Of a stretch of DNA of 49,067 nucleotides, positions 38,234-46,940 are shown piece by piece. The DNA lies in NCBI GenBank assembly GCA_905235375.1, contig CAJOLH010000044.1, forward strand, positions 1-49,067. Reading direction: 5' to 3'. Made by a program: the position numbers and the translations under genes. Source of the DNA: an uncultured Bacteroidales bacterium. Its GTDB lineage: Bacteria; Bacteroidota; Bacteroidia; Bacteroidales; UBA3663. The notes below the pieces were generated by a model, which saw only the letters and a list, made by a program, of their open reading frames with translations, ran no database searches and was not told the origin of the DNA. Position 1 is the first letter of the stretch. Each line of letters begins with the position of its first letter.

Positions 38234-39829
38234 TTAATAACCTGGATTCTGAGTGAGGTTCGGATTGGCATTCATATCCTCATCAGGAATAGCGTAGATA
38301 TTCAGATGGCTGTCGAAGCTGACGCCCGAAACGCCTCCACCTCCTTTCCATTCCCACAGATACTGACTGCTGTTGCTGCCGCCATAGTAACCGAAACGGA
38401 TCAAGTCGGTGCGACGATATCCCTCGAAATAGAACTCACGTGCACGCTCGTCGAGAATGTGGGCAAGCGAGTATTGGGTCTGTGTCGAAGCGTTGGCTCG
38501 CTCGCGAAGCGCATTGACACGTGCTGTACCCGCAGCTGTGGTGGTGCCACCATTCTGACGGGCATCTGCCTCAGCCGAAATCAGGTAAGCCTCAGCCGAA
38601 CGCATCAGGAAGAAGTCCATGTCGATGAACTGTGTATTGTGCGGAGTACCTCCCGAAGCGTAGGTGTTGCGGAACTTGGCACAGGCAAAACCGCATGTGT
38701 ATTCGGTAGGAATAGAAACCGAAAGCTCACGATCGACGCCGTAGAAGATAGCACGGTCATCACGGGCAGCGGCCACCATATCCTCGAAGTTAGCATTTGG
38801 AGCATCACTATTGGGGAAGAACTTATCGAGAAGCTGGCGACGAGCACGGTTGCCGGCCCAGAACTCGGTGGTGCCAAAGTCAGAGTTGATGTTCATGTCC
38901 GACTTCCAGGTCGATGCCATGAGGAAGAGTGACGCACCCCACGAAGTGGTAGTGGCGCCATCCTGTAGTACGGGGAGGATGGCCTCCGTAGCGGCACTGG
39001 TCTCGCCATTGTCGCCCATGAAGAGCATCTGATAAGCGCTCCAGCCATTCATGCCTGTTGTGTTGAGCTTGTGAGGACCGTTGATAACTTTCTCGGCATA
39101 GGTCTGTGCATCGCTCCAACGGGCAGTGCCTGTATAAACTTCTGCATTCAGATACATGCGGGCAAGGAGCAGATTGGCTGCATCCTGGTCAGCACGTCCA
39201 TAGCCGCTGTCCGAACTCTTGACGGCACGCGGAGCAAGCATATCGGGAAGAATCTCCTTGACCTCGTTCTCAATCCATACGAAGAGGTCGGCACGCATCA
39301 TCTGCTGAGGGCTCTCAGCCGAAATTTCGAGGGTGAAGGGTACATTTCCGTAGAGGTCCATCAGGAAATAGTAGTTGAGGGCGCGAATGAACCGAACCTC
39401 AGCTGCACGGGTGACATCGACATCACCGCACATACTCAGATAGTGGTTGCAGAAGGCAATGCCGGTATAGAGACGATAGTAGAAGCCACGGAGCATGGGG
39501 TGAGAGGCATCATACTGATTGTAGTTGAAAGCCGGGATGCCCGGGTCGCCCCAAGCGCAGATAGCCTCATCGGTAGGAAGCTCCTGAGCGTTCCAGAGCT
39601 GACGCACATAACCTGTGGTGCCGCCATCAAGACCATCGATATCACAGTCGCCATTGGCACCGGTGTTGCCGGCCAGTCCAAAGTTGGCATAGCACTTTGC
39701 ATAGAGGGCAGCCTCGTCAGGCACCATCGTCGTACTTGGGTCCTTTGGAGTAACATCCAAATCGTTGACGCAAGAACTCATACCCATCAGCAATGCAAGT
39801 GAAGCAAGTGAAAGAATATATTTCTTCAT
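38234..39829 (-). CDS. susD: SusD-like starch-binding lipoprotein
   Basis: The 531-residue lipoprotein (MSSC, Cys 20) is a SusD-family protein close in layout to the starch SusD: CVNDLDVTPKDPSTT, DIDGLDGGTTGYVRQLWNAQELPTDEAICAW, AEVRFIRALNYYFLMDLYGNVPF and the C-terminal ILDERAREFYFEGYRRTDLIRFG. The resemblance to Bacteroides SusD in the ELPTDE and LDGGTTG region supports starch as ligand. Length is normal. It is 15 bp downstream of susC and forms the lid of the outer-membrane importer. Confidence 0.94.
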   Translation of the reverse strand: MKKYILSLASLALLMGMSSCVNDLDVTPKDPSTTMVPDEAALYAKCYANFGLAGNTGANGDCDIDGLDGGTTGYVRQLWNAQELPTDEAICAWGDPGIPAFNYNQYDASHPMLRGFYYRLYTGIAFCNHYLSMCGDVDVTRAAEVRFIRALNYYFLMDLYGNVPFTLEISAESPQQMMRADLFVWIENEVKEILPDMLAPRAVKSSDSGYGRADQDAANLLLARMYLNAEVYTGTARWSDAQTYAEKVINGPHKLNTTGMNGWSAYQMLFMGDNGETSAATEAILPVLQDGATTTSWGASLFLMASTWKSDMNINSDFGTTEFWAGNRARRQLLDKFFPNSDAPNANFEDMVAAARDDRAIFYGVDRELSVSIPTEYTCGFACAKFRNTYASGGTPHNTQFIDMDFFLMRSAEAYLISAEADARQNGGTTTAAGTARVNALRERANASTQTQYSLAHILDERAREFYFEGYRRTDLIRFGYYGGSNSSQYLWEWKGGGGVSGVSFDSHLNIYAIPDEDMNANPNLTQNPGY

Positions 39830-39844
39830 AGTGGTAATACGAAA

Positions 39845-42820
39845 TTAGAAGTTAAGTTGGAGACCCAGTTGCACGGTAAATGGACGTGGGTACATGTTGT
39901 TGTCGATACCGCCATACACTTCAGGATCCACACCGTCGTAGTTGGTGATGGTGAAGACATTGGTTGCAGAAGCGTTTACACGGCCGCTGATCTTCGTGCC
40001 GAAGAGCTTGTTGAAGCTGTAGCCCAGGGTGACGTTGTCGCACTTGAGGAAGCTGGCATTCTCAACCCAGTAGTCGGAGAGGGCGTGGTCGTAGGTCTTC
40101 CAGTTACGCTCCACTCCCTTGAGGGTGCCGTTCTGGAGGTAGCTGAACGAACTGTCGTAACGCTTGTCGATATTCATCTTGCCGGCCTCGGTGTCGTTGA
40201 AGACGTAGTTGTCGAAATTGGCACGGAGCGAGAAGCCGAAGTCCCAATTCTTATAGCTGAGACGCGAGCTCAAGCCTGCGGTGAATGGAGCATCGGGGCT
40301 CTTGTAGAAGTAGAGATCCGAATCGTTGATCTGACCATCGGCATTGCGATCTACATAAACGCCTTCCAGTGGCATTCCGTTCGAATCATATACTTGCTGA
40401 TATACGTAGAAGCTGTTCTTCGGATGGTTGGGCGAATGTGCCTGCACGGTGTTACCCGTACCTGCTGAGATGCCGCCGGTCTTGACCACGGCACTTTCGC
40501 CGGTCAGTTCGGTAATCTCATTGTCGTTGTAGGTGAAGTTGGCAGTAATCTCCCACTGCCAGTTCTTGGTCTGGACAGGACGGATGGTAGCAGCCAGCTC
40601 GATACCGGTGTTCTTCATCGAACCGATGTTCGAAGTCACCTGGTTGCGGAAGTTGGTACCAGCGCTGACGGTTGCTGTGTTGATCAGGTCGGTCGTCTTG
40701 CGATAATACCAGTCGGCATTGAATGTAAAGCGGTCGCGAAGGAAGCCGAGGTCAATACCCACGTTGGTCGTGGTGGTGGTCTCCCACTTCAGGTTCTCGT
40801 TGTATGCATTGGGGCGATACAGAAGACCTTCGTCGTTCACACCCGTGATTGGATAGCGGCCATCGACGTTGTCGCTGTTCACGTGATACGAAGCGAAATA
40901 GTTGTAGTTGCCGATGCCATCCTGCTGACCGGTCTTACCCCAGCCCAGACGAACCTTGGCTTCAGAGAGCCAATCCACGTCAACCAGGAAAGCCTCATCC
41001 TTGAGCTTCCAACCCAAGGCAACCGATGGGAACAGCGACCAGTGGTCCTTGAAGCGCGACGAGCCGTCATCACGCACGGTCACGGTGAGCAGGTAACGGT
41101 CGAGAAGATTGTAATTCATACGTCCGAAGAACGATACGAGGAACGACTCCTGCAGCCATCGGCCCTGACTCTTCGAATAGTTGCCACCAGTGCGGGTATC
41201 TGCATAGAAGCTGCTGCCCCAAAACTTCATGTGACTCCATTCGTAGCCGACCATCAGGTCGAAGTGATTTGCCTCGTTGAAGTCCTTCATATACTGTGCG
41301 TAAGCTGAATAGGTGAGGTTGAACTTCTCTTCTGACGTTAAGCCGTCGTTGCCATAATAGAAATTCGTCTGACCCCACTGTGCATAGTTGGTGTGCTGCG
41401 AACCGTTGCCGTAGTCGCCTGCAAAATTCATGTGGAGACGAAGGTCCTCGAAACCATGGACCTTATAGTCCAGCTCCAGACTTCCCTGCCATGAGCGCGA
41501 ATGTGCCACATCGTCCTTCTCGTTGAGGAGGGCCACTGGGTTCGAAGCCGAATTTCTGTTCTTGGTGTAAGGATAATCGGGGTCATTCAAGGCTGCGCCA
41601 TTGTCTGTCCAGGTGAAGTAGCCGCCGAACTTGTCGAAGCCATCGGCTTTCACCGGCTGGGTCGGGTCGAAACGTCCAGCCTCACCCACGGCTGCGGTAT
41701 TGGCATAATTGGTGTTGGCATACATGAACTTGCCGTTGAACGTAACGGTAAGGTGGTTGTCGAAGAACTTCGGGTTGAGGTTCAGGCTGGCTGTGGTACG
41801 CTTGAAGGCCGAGGTCTTCAGGATACCTTCCTGGTCGGTATAACCAACCGAGAAGCGGTAGGGAAGGTTCTTCACACTGCCAGTCACCGTCACGTTGTGG
41901 TCGTGGCTGACGGCATTCTGATAGATTTCGTCCTGCCAGTCGGTCGAAGCATTGCCCATGAGGGAGGCAGCTTCGGAATCCGGTCCGTAATAGCTGTTGA
42001 TGAAGTTGCGGTACTCATCTGCATTCATCACGTCGATGCGGTTGGCTGCTGTGCTCAGGCTTACACTGCCATTGTAGGTGACTTTCGGCTTGCCGCTCGA
42101 TCCTTTCTTGGTGGTAATGATGATGACACCATTCGAACCACGGCTACCGTAGATGGCGGTGGCCGATGCGTCCTTCAGCACGGTGAAGGTCTCGATATCG
42201 GCAGGGTTCACCATCGAAAGGCCGTTCGACAGGCCCTTCACACCTTGGTTATCCATTGCCATGCCATCAATTACGATGAGTGGGTCGTTCGAGGCGTTGA
42301 GTGACGAACCGCCACGCACACGGATGGTAGCACCGGTGCCTGGAGCACCCGAACCCGGAGTGACGTTAACACCGGCAATCTTGCCCTGAAGCATGTCCTG
42401 TGCATTGGTTACTACACCACGGTTCTTTTCATCAGGTTTCATGGCGGTGACCGAGCCCGTCAAGTCGTTCTTGCGAGCCACACCGTAACCGATGACTACC
42501 ACGTCTTCGAGGAGTTCTGAATCCTCGTGCAACGTAATGTTAAGAGGGGTGCCGTCGAAAACTACCTCCTGAGCCTGATAGCCGATGAAGGAGATCACAA
42601 TCGTGCTGCCCTTGGGCGCACGGAAAGAAAAGTTGCCGTCAAGGTCGGTCGTTGCGCCATTGGCTGTGCCTTTGACCACAACATTCGCACCAAGGACAGG
42701 CTCTCCCAAGTCGTCAATGACCGTACCCGTGACCGGAAGATCCTGGGCAAATACACTGACGGACATGAAGATTCCTGCGACCATAGCCACGAGGAATCGG
42801 AAGCTGAACTTCGGTTTCAT
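39845..42820 (-). CDS. susC: SusC-like TonB-dependent starch oligosaccharide transporter
   Basis: The 991-residue protein has a signal peptide (about 1-26) and a CarboxypepD_reg-like domain (LPVTGTVIDDLGEPVLGANVVV, about 28-110). The TonB-box region is LLEDVVVIGYG. The plug domain contains RIRGGSSLNASNDPLIVIDGM-type sequence (VRGGSSLNASNDPLIVIDG), followed by a 22-strand barrel ending VQLGLQLNF. Length is normal and the frame is intact, unlike the other SusC of this window. There is no N-terminal STN domain, so sigma/anti-sigma control is unlikely; regulation is more likely through a SusR-type activator outside the window. It is the first gene of the susCDEF-amylase operon and has a -7 box upstream. 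Confidence 0.95.
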   Translation of the reverse strand: MKPKFSFRFLVAMVAGIFMSVSVFAQDLPVTGTVIDDLGEPVLGANVVVKGTANGATTDLDGNFSFRAPKGSTIVISFIGYQAQEVVFDGTPLNITLHEDSELLEDVVVIGYGVARKNDLTGSVTAMKPDEKNRGVVTNAQDMLQGKIAGVNVTPGSGAPGTGATIRVRGGSSLNASNDPLIVIDGMAMDNQGVKGLSNGLSMVNPADIETFTVLKDASATAIYGSRGSNGVIIITTKKGSSGKPKVTYNGSVSLSTAANRIDVMNADEYRNFINSYYGPDSEAASLMGNASTDWQDEIYQNAVSHDHNVTVTGSVKNLPYRFSVGYTDQEGILKTSAFKRTTASLNLNPKFFDNHLTVTFNGKFMYANTNYANTAAVGEAGRFDPTQPVKADGFDKFGGYFTWTDNGAALNDPDYPYTKNRNSASNPVALLNEKDDVAHSRSWQGSLELDYKVHGFEDLRLHMNFAGDYGNGSQHTNYAQWGQTNFYYGNDGLTSEEKFNLTYSAYAQYMKDFNEANHFDLMVGYEWSHMKFWGSSFYADTRTGGNYSKSQGRWLQESFLVSFFGRMNYNLLDRYLLTVTVRDDGSSRFKDHWSLFPSVALGWKLKDEAFLVDVDWLSEAKVRLGWGKTGQQDGIGNYNYFASYHVNSDNVDGRYPITGVNDEGLLYRPNAYNENLKWETTTTTNVGIDLGFLRDRFTFNADWYYRKTTDLINTATVSAGTNFRNQVTSNIGSMKNTGIELAATIRPVQTKNWQWEITANFTYNDNEITELTGESAVVKTGGISAGTGNTVQAHSPNHPKNSFYVYQQVYDSNGMPLEGVYVDRNADGQINDSDLYFYKSPDAPFTAGLSSRLSYKNWDFGFSLRANFDNYVFNDTEAGKMNIDKRYDSSFSYLQNGTLKGVERNWKTYDHALSDYWVENASFLKCDNVTLGYSFNKLFGTKISGRVNASATNVFTITNYDGVDPEVYGGIDNNMYPRPFTVQLGLQLNF

Positions 42821-42890
42821 GTGTTTCGTTTTTGGTTTTTGTTTAAATTAAATAATGTGTTAGTATGTATAGTTGTGCTTTTTGGCAGTG

Positions 42891-42921
42891 CAAAGATACG
42901 TTTTTTTCGGCTTGTTTAAAG
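42891..42921 (-). promoter_or_regulatory. Promoter of the sus operon
   Basis: On the minus strand TATCTTTG (42891-42898) matches the Bacteroidota -7 box. The -33 position (about 42918-42921) reads CTTT, a poor match, as expected for a promoter needing an activator. The leader would be about 65 nt before the susC ATG at 42820. Confidence 0.65.
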
Positions 42922-43024
42922 TCTGGAAGTTACAAATATAAATATTTAGAACACATTTGAACAAATTTACGCCTATTTTTCAGTTAGTTAGATTTTGCAA
43001 ACATTCGGCAAAAATATAACTTCC

Positions 43025-44866
43025 CTAAAACTCCAAAAGCAGGAATCCGCGCCCTGGCAAGGTCAATTTCTCGCCCAAGGTCACCGACTTACCGGTGAGC
43101 ACGTCCTTGGCCGTACGCAAGGGGAGTATCTCTTCGTAGCGTCCCAAGTCTATCTCCTTGTCATCGCTCGTACCGTTCATGAACACCGTCACCCGCTGTC
43201 CTTCGAGGCTGCGGCTATAGGCATAGCAGCCATTCTGCAGCGCAAACTGGGTAAGATGTCCGCGATGCACAGCATTGCACGTGCGGCGCCAGCGCAGCAG
43301 CTTGCTGGCAAAGTCGAAATACTCGCTTTGCAGCGCATTGCGTCCCGATGCTTTCAGCACCTCCACGGGCAAATCCTGGCGCATACGTCCGTCGCCCCAC
43401 TCCTTGTGGGCAAACATGCCGATCTCGTCACCGTAGTAGAGCTGGGGTATGCCGCGCAAGGTCAGCAATAGCAGCAAGGCCTGCTTGTAGCGCACCACAT
43501 TCTTGGCCTGTTCCTCGTTGGTCTGGAAACGGCTCGTATCATGGTTGTCGAGGAAGGTGAGCAGATAATTGGTGTCAGCATAGATGAAGTCACCCGCAAG
43601 ATAGTAGTAGAGTTTCATCAGTCCCACATCATAGTCGGTGCTCTCCTCATCCACCACCTCGTTGAGCAGGCGCATCAGCGTGAAGTCCATCACGCTGCGC
43701 AGTTCGCTGTTCAGTTCCGACAGTTTTGAGTCCTTCTGCCAATAGGCGATGCTCGGGGCACTGTTGATCCAGGTCTCTCCTACTACCACAAAGCCGGGAT
43801 ATTCGCGTTCGAGGGCAAGATTCCAGTCGCGCATCATCTCCTGGTCGCAATACGGATAGGTATCCTGACGGAAGCCGTTGATCTTGGCATATTCCACCCA
43901 CCAAATACTGCTCTGTATGAGATAGTCTTTCACAAGGGGATTGCGCTGGTTCCAGTCGGGCATAGACTGCACGAACCATCCGTCGGTGGTGTGCTTCAAG
44001 TCCCACTGGCTGGCGTGCGGATCACCGATCGATGCCGTGCGATGCGCACACACCTCGAAGGTGGAGTTGAAGTTGAACCAATCCTTGGCAGGCAGATCCT
44101 TGAAAAGGAAGTTGTTCACGCCGCAATGGTTGAACACCAGGTCCATCACCATCTTGATGCCGCGCTTGTGGCACTGCTCCACCAGCTGGCGATAATCCTC
44201 ATTACTGCCCAGGCGTGGGTCTATCCGATAGTAATCGGTGATGGAATAGCCGTGGTATGAACCTCTTACATCATTCTCCTGCACCGGCGTAGGCCAGATG
44301 GCAGTGATGCCCAGTTCGTCAAGATAATCCAGCGCCATGTCTATACCCGCAAGGTCGCCGCCATGACGACCGAAGTCTGCTCGTGCCTCCCGATCGACCT
44401 TGGGCTCCACCATCCCCGGCACATTGTCCAGTTTCGGATTGCCATTGATGAATCGGTCGGGCATCAGCAAGTATATCACATCCTCAGGTCCAAAAGGCAC
44501 AATGGCCTCGCCTGTACGCTCCTTCAGTTCGAAGGGCTGGGTGAGGTAGGCTTTCTTCTGCCCTGGCTTAGTGAGGGTGAAATAGAATGTCTGCGAGGGC
44601 GCATAGCGCAAGTCCAGATATACAAAAAGGTAGTTGGGATTGGTGACCTTCTCAACACGTATCAGCGATACATTCTGTGCCTGCGCGAGAGTCACGTTGC
44701 AGTCCCCGATGTTTTCGCCATGAAGGAGCACCTGTATTTCTGGGTTTTTCATGCCGCTCCACCAGTTGAGCGGATGCACATGACTGAGTTTCGGGGCAGC
44801 AGCCAATCCAAATAGATGTGTCAATAAGCCAAACATAAGGAATAAGACAAATCGTGTTTTTTTCAT
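43025..44866 (-). CDS. SusA-like periplasmic neopullulanase/cyclomaltodextrinase (GH13)
   Basis: Taken from 44866 (MKKTRFVLFLMFGLL, signal peptide), the product is 613 residues; the longer frame from 44899 only adds codons lying over the promoter. An N-terminal Ig-like cyclomaltodextrinase-type domain (about 25-115; HPLNWWSGMKNPEIQVLLHG) precedes the GH13 barrel. Catalytic residues are D335 (GFRQDTYPY), E364 (VVGETWIN) and D443 (FLDNHDTSR). A short C-terminal beta domain ends GRGFLLLEF. This order matches Bacteroides SusA, which trims imported malto-oligosaccharides in the periplasm. It lies upstream of susC on the same strand with its own promoter, as susA does in Bacteroides, but no susB follows. 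I leave the symbol blank since subfamily identity was not tested. Confidence 0.9.
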   Translation of the reverse strand: MKKTRFVLFLMFGLLTHLFGLAAAPKLSHVHPLNWWSGMKNPEIQVLLHGENIGDCNVTLAQAQNVSLIRVEKVTNPNYLFVYLDLRYAPSQTFYFTLTKPGQKKAYLTQPFELKERTGEAIVPFGPEDVIYLLMPDRFINGNPKLDNVPGMVEPKVDREARADFGRHGGDLAGIDMALDYLDELGITAIWPTPVQENDVRGSYHGYSITDYYRIDPRLGSNEDYRQLVEQCHKRGIKMVMDLVFNHCGVNNFLFKDLPAKDWFNFNSTFEVCAHRTASIGDPHASQWDLKHTTDGWFVQSMPDWNQRNPLVKDYLIQSSIWWVEYAKINGFRQDTYPYCDQEMMRDWNLALEREYPGFVVVGETWINSAPSIAYWQKDSKLSELNSELRSVMDFTLMRLLNEVVDEESTDYDVGLMKLYYYLAGDFIYADTNYLLTFLDNHDTSRFQTNEEQAKNVVRYKQALLLLLTLRGIPQLYYGDEIGMFAHKEWGDGRMRQDLPVEVLKASGRNALQSEYFDFASKLLRWRRTCNAVHRGHLTQFALQNGCYAYSRSLEGQRVTVFMNGTSDDKEIDLGRYEEILPLRTAKDVLTGKSVTLGEKLTLPGRGFLLLEF

Positions 44867-44896
44867 TGTAAAGATAGTTTTTGTTACTTTTCGGCG

Positions 44897-44928
44897 CAAA
44901 GATAGGTCTAAATTCTAAAATTTCCAAA
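44897..44928 (-). promoter_or_regulatory. Promoter of the SusA-like gene
   Basis: On the minus strand TATCTTTG (44897-44904) is a consensus -7 box, with TTTG (44925-44928) exactly 20 bp upstream as the -33 box. It gives a leader of about 25-30 nt before 44866 and overlaps the longer alternative start, which argues against that start. Confidence 0.82.
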
Positions 44929-44937
44929 TTATTTCTC

Positions 44938-44954
44938 AAAAATTGCACATTTTT
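44938..44954. promoter_or_regulatory. Inverted repeat between two divergent promoters
   Basis: AAAAAT (44938-44943) and ATTTTT (44949-44954) form a perfect 6-bp inverted repeat around TGCAC. It lies in the 26-bp space between the -33 boxes of the two divergent promoters. It could be an operator, but A/T repeats arise easily by chance in such sequence. Confidence 0.3.
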
Positions 44955-44986
44955 CTTGGCAGATTTCACAAAACGCATTATCTTTG
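44955..44986 (+). promoter_or_regulatory. Promoter of the plus-strand GH13-malQ genes
   Basis: TATCTTTG (44979-44986) is a consensus -7 box, preceded after exactly 20 bp by CTTG (44955-44958), one mismatch from the TTTG -33 box. The leader would be about 80 nt before the ATG at 45072. Confidence 0.75.
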
Positions 44987-45071
44987 CAACGAAAAATCAA
45001 AAAACACGTCCTACATTCATGCAAAGCCAGACTACATACCGAAAAGCGAATAAAACAAATAATATGCAAAT

Positions 45072-46778
45072 ATGAAAAACATCGTTCTTTCTGCTGCCCT
45101 TTTTGCAGCACTGGCTTGCACAAGTTGTGCAACAAAATCTTCGCAGACTATCGATGCCGATGCAACTCAAGGCAAGATTGTCATTTATCAAATGATGGTC
45201 CGTATCTTCGGCAACGATAATACTACTAATAAATATAATGGTACGCGCGAGCAGAACGGATGCGGGCGCATGAGCGACATCACACCCGAGGCACTCCAGA
45301 GCATCCGTCGCCTGGGTTGCAACTACGTCTGGTACACCGGCATCCTGCAGCAAGCCACCAAAACCGACTGGAGCCAGTACGGACTGCCCCGACAGACGGC
45401 TGCCGTCGTCAAAGGCAATGCTGGCTCGCCCTATGCTATCTGCGACTACTATGCCGTCAGTGCCGACATCGCCGACGATGTAAGCCGCCGCACCGAGGAA
45501 TTCGAAGCACTCGTCAAGCGCAGCCACGAGGCTGGACTGAAGGTCGTGATGGACTTTGTACCCAACCATGTGGCCCGCGAATACCACTCCATCTCCTGTC
45601 CCAAAGGCGTAGAGGATCTGGGCGCTGGCGACAAGACCGATGTCGCATTCAATCTCGACAACAACTTCTACTACTTTCCCGGACAGACACTTGTCTGGAA
45701 CGAGGTGAAGGACGAGAGTGCCAAGGCCAAGAAGAACATCAAGACTGCCGATTCCTATATCGAACATCCCGCCAAGGTAACGGGCAACGACGTCTTTGGC
45801 TCCGCTACCCCATCGCCCTACGACTGGTACGAGACCATCAAGCTCAACTACGGTGTGGACTACAAGGCCGACGGCACACGCGTCAAGGCATGGGAAAATG
45901 CCGATGGCACCATCACCATCCCCTCCACTTGGGTCAAGATGAGCGACATCTTGCTCTACTGGTGTTCCAAGGGTGTCGATGCCTTCCGTTGCGACATGTC
46001 CGAGATGGTGCCCTACGAGTTCTGGCACTACGGCATTGCACGCGTCAAAGAGCAATATCCCGACGTGCTTTTCATTGCCGAAATCTATAATCCCCGTGCC
46101 TATGAGGACTATATCGTCACTGGTGGGTTCGACTATCTCTACGACAAGGTGGAACTTTACGACTCCATCCGCAGCGTTGTGGAGAGCCGCCGCCCCGTCG
46201 ATGCCATCCAGGCATGTCTCACCCTGCCCACCTATACCAACCCCAAGGTCAGCGGTCACATGCTCAACTTTCTCGAGAACCACGACGAGCAGCGCATTGC
46301 CTCCGACTTTTTCGGCAAGAATCCACAGGCTGCCATCCCTGCGCTCTATGTCAGCGCCCTGATCAACGGCAATCCCTATATGCACTATTTCGCAGGCGAA
46401 TTGGGCGAACCGTCAATGGATGCCGAAGGCTTCCAGGGAGCCGACGGACGCACCACCATCTTCGACTACTGGGGACTCGAACGCCAGAAAGCCTGGAAGC
46501 AGGTCGGTTGGGACGAAACCCGTCTGCCTGCCGAATACCGTGCCATCCGCACCCGTTACGAGGAAGTGCTCCGCTTGGCTCAACGTGATGCTGTCGTCAA
46601 TGGCACCACCGCCGACCTCACCACGCCCGAAATGAAAGCCGCCGGCGTCTTCGCCTTCCAGCGCACCTCGTCCTCCGACCAGCTAATCGTCATCGCCAAC
46701 TTCGGCGATGCCTCCTTCTCGGGCTCCCTCCTCGGCCACGACTTCACCTGCGATCCTCACGACGGTCTGGCTCTCTAA
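45072..46778 (+). CDS. GH13 alpha-amylase-family lipoprotein
   Basis: The 568-residue product has a lipoprotein-like signal (ALACTSC; lipidated Cys 16 or 19). It is a GH13 enzyme with little beyond the barrel: DFVPNH (161-166), DAFRCDMSEM (nucleophile D308), FIAEIYNP (acid/base E337) and FLENHDEQR (D405). There is an elongated segment between barrel strands 3 and 4 (about 170-285). The C-terminal beta domain is short. The gene is divergent from the SusA-like gene and precedes malQ by 162 bp on the same strand, so it probably takes part in periplasmic maltodextrin breakdown. The last codons lie in the first copy of a short tandem repeat, so the C-terminal residues (PHDGLAL) may be variable. 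The exact subfamily is not identified. Confidence 0.88.
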   Translation: MKNIVLSAALFAALACTSCATKSSQTIDADATQGKIVIYQMMVRIFGNDNTTNKYNGTREQNGCGRMSDITPEALQSIRRLGCNYVWYTGILQQATKTDWSQYGLPRQTAAVVKGNAGSPYAICDYYAVSADIADDVSRRTEEFEALVKRSHEAGLKVVMDFVPNHVAREYHSISCPKGVEDLGAGDKTDVAFNLDNNFYYFPGQTLVWNEVKDESAKAKKNIKTADSYIEHPAKVTGNDVFGSATPSPYDWYETIKLNYGVDYKADGTRVKAWENADGTITIPSTWVKMSDILLYWCSKGVDAFRCDMSEMVPYEFWHYGIARVKEQYPDVLFIAEIYNPRAYEDYIVTGGFDYLYDKVELYDSIRSVVESRRPVDAIQACLTLPTYTNPKVSGHMLNFLENHDEQRIASDFFGKNPQAAIPALYVSALINGNPYMHYFAGELGEPSMDAEGFQGADGRTTIFDYWGLERQKAWKQVGWDETRLPAEYRAIRTRYEEVLRLAQRDAVVNGTTADLTTPEMKAAGVFAFQRTSSSDQLIVIANFGDASFSGSLLGHDFTCDPHDGLAL

Positions 46779-46829
46779 CCCCACGACGGCCCGGCTCTCT
46801 ACCCCCCCACAGCGGCCCGGCTCTTTATT
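46758..46829. repeat. Three imperfect 22-bp tandem copies at the 3' end of the GH13 gene
   Basis: Copies start at 46758, 46782 and 46808 and follow CACGACGGYCYGGCTCTCTA. The first copy supplies the last codons and stop of the GH13 gene; the other two lie downstream. They are G/C rich and separated by C runs. They do not form one clear terminator. Confidence 0.72.
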
Positions 46830-46838
46830 GTCCCGTCT

Positions 46839-46857
46839 GTCGCGATGCCATCGCGAC
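46839..46857. other. Hairpin and palindrome in the GH13-malQ gap
   Basis: GTCGCGAT (46839-46846) and ATCGCGAC (46850-46857) form a perfect 8-bp stem with a 3-nt loop. A second palindrome, GACCAA-GT-TTGGTC, lies at 46891-46904. Neither is followed by a T-tract, so they are not good intrinsic terminators; they may be RNA stability or protein-binding elements. No TAnnTTTG box lies before malQ, which suggests readthrough from the upstream gene. Confidence 0.5.
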
Positions 46858-46940
46858 CCCGCCCCCTTTAGTCCCGTTTGTCACCGCGCTGACCAAGTTT
46901 GGTCGGCACAACATAGAAACACAAAACAACAGCAATACGC

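Noticed and set aside
44997..46385. Minus-strand open frame of 462 codons opposite the GH13 lipoprotein gene
   Set aside because: The plus-strand GH13 frame has all four catalytic regions and a promoter. The antisense frame has low-complexity Gly/Val/Asp composition typical of a shadow frame.
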